Assembly: GCA_025925475.1 (NCBI GenBank)
Contig: JAICLP010000002.1
Location: 1-37,532, forward strand
Direction: 5' to 3'
From: Burkholderiales bacterium
Lineage (GTDB): Bacteria > Pseudomonadota > Gammaproteobacteria > Burkholderiales > Casimicrobiaceae
DNA: 37,532 nt
The translations under genes were made by a program, and so were the position numbers. Shown piece by piece: positions 37,394-37,532 of the stretch. Below the pieces are notes generated by a model. The model searched no databases and had not been told where the DNA came from. It worked only from the letters and a program-made list of their open reading frames with translations. Numbering within the stretch: the stretch's first letter is position 1; every line of letters starts with the position of its first letter.

Positions 37394-37532
37394 GTCAGGC
37401 GACACGATAAATTGACCCCCTAAACGACACCAGGAATTGACCCCCCAAATGCGGAGGGACATTCCAGATGGTGGCGGTAATGCAAGCTCTCCCCGTTTTT
37501 GATACGACGGGGAGACAGTGGATGCAAACGCC
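37393..37532 (+). mobile_element. Possible left end of an insertion sequence (IS21-like architecture suspected)
   Basis: TGTCAGGCGACA terminus-like sequence directly abutting the decayed gene; two direct repeats aaattgaccccctaaa (37409-37424) and gaattgaccccccaaa (37434-37449); then a new ORF start. Element continues beyond the window. Confidence 0.4.
37468..37532 (+). CDS. Partial ORF starting at the right edge
   Basis: gcggagggacattccagATG; MVAVMQALPVFDTTGRQWMQT... open at window edge. Confidence 0.4.
   Translation, partial: MVAVMQALPVFDTTGRQWMQT

Overview
The window is dominated by a nearly complete type VI secretion system (T6SS) operon on the minus strand, reading from about 30.6 kb down to 4.6 kb. 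In transcription order it contains tssK, tssL (with OmpA-like C-terminus), tssM, tagF, a PpkA-like Ser/Thr kinase with a PEGA tail, tssA, tssB, tssC, hcp, tagJ/impE, tssE, tssF, tssG, clpV and vgrG. The operon ends in an effector cassette: a PAAR protein with a Tse6/Ntox46-like C-terminal toxin, a small Tsi6-like immunity candidate, a calpain-like (peptidase C2) protease with intact catalytic motifs, and a 333-aa protein of unknown function. The high-GC, Burkholderiales-like left flank carries a Sel1-repeat gene (partial), an autotransporter-type beta-barrel, a zinc-ribbon membrane protein, a lipoprotein-like alpha/beta hydrolase and a YkgJ-type cysteine-cluster protein. The right flank carries a secreted WD40 + caspase-like protein whose GHG histidine motif reads GRA. 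It is followed by a secreted RCC1-like propeller protein with a duplicated C-terminal 'LWWxSPAGSESGWG' domain, a small membrane protein, a decayed copy of that domain, and what may be the left end of an insertion element. An ABAB tandem array of four 82-bp GC-rich repeats fills the tssE-tssF gap exactly. No tssJ was found. All calls come from reading the sequence and supplied translations; no database search was run.
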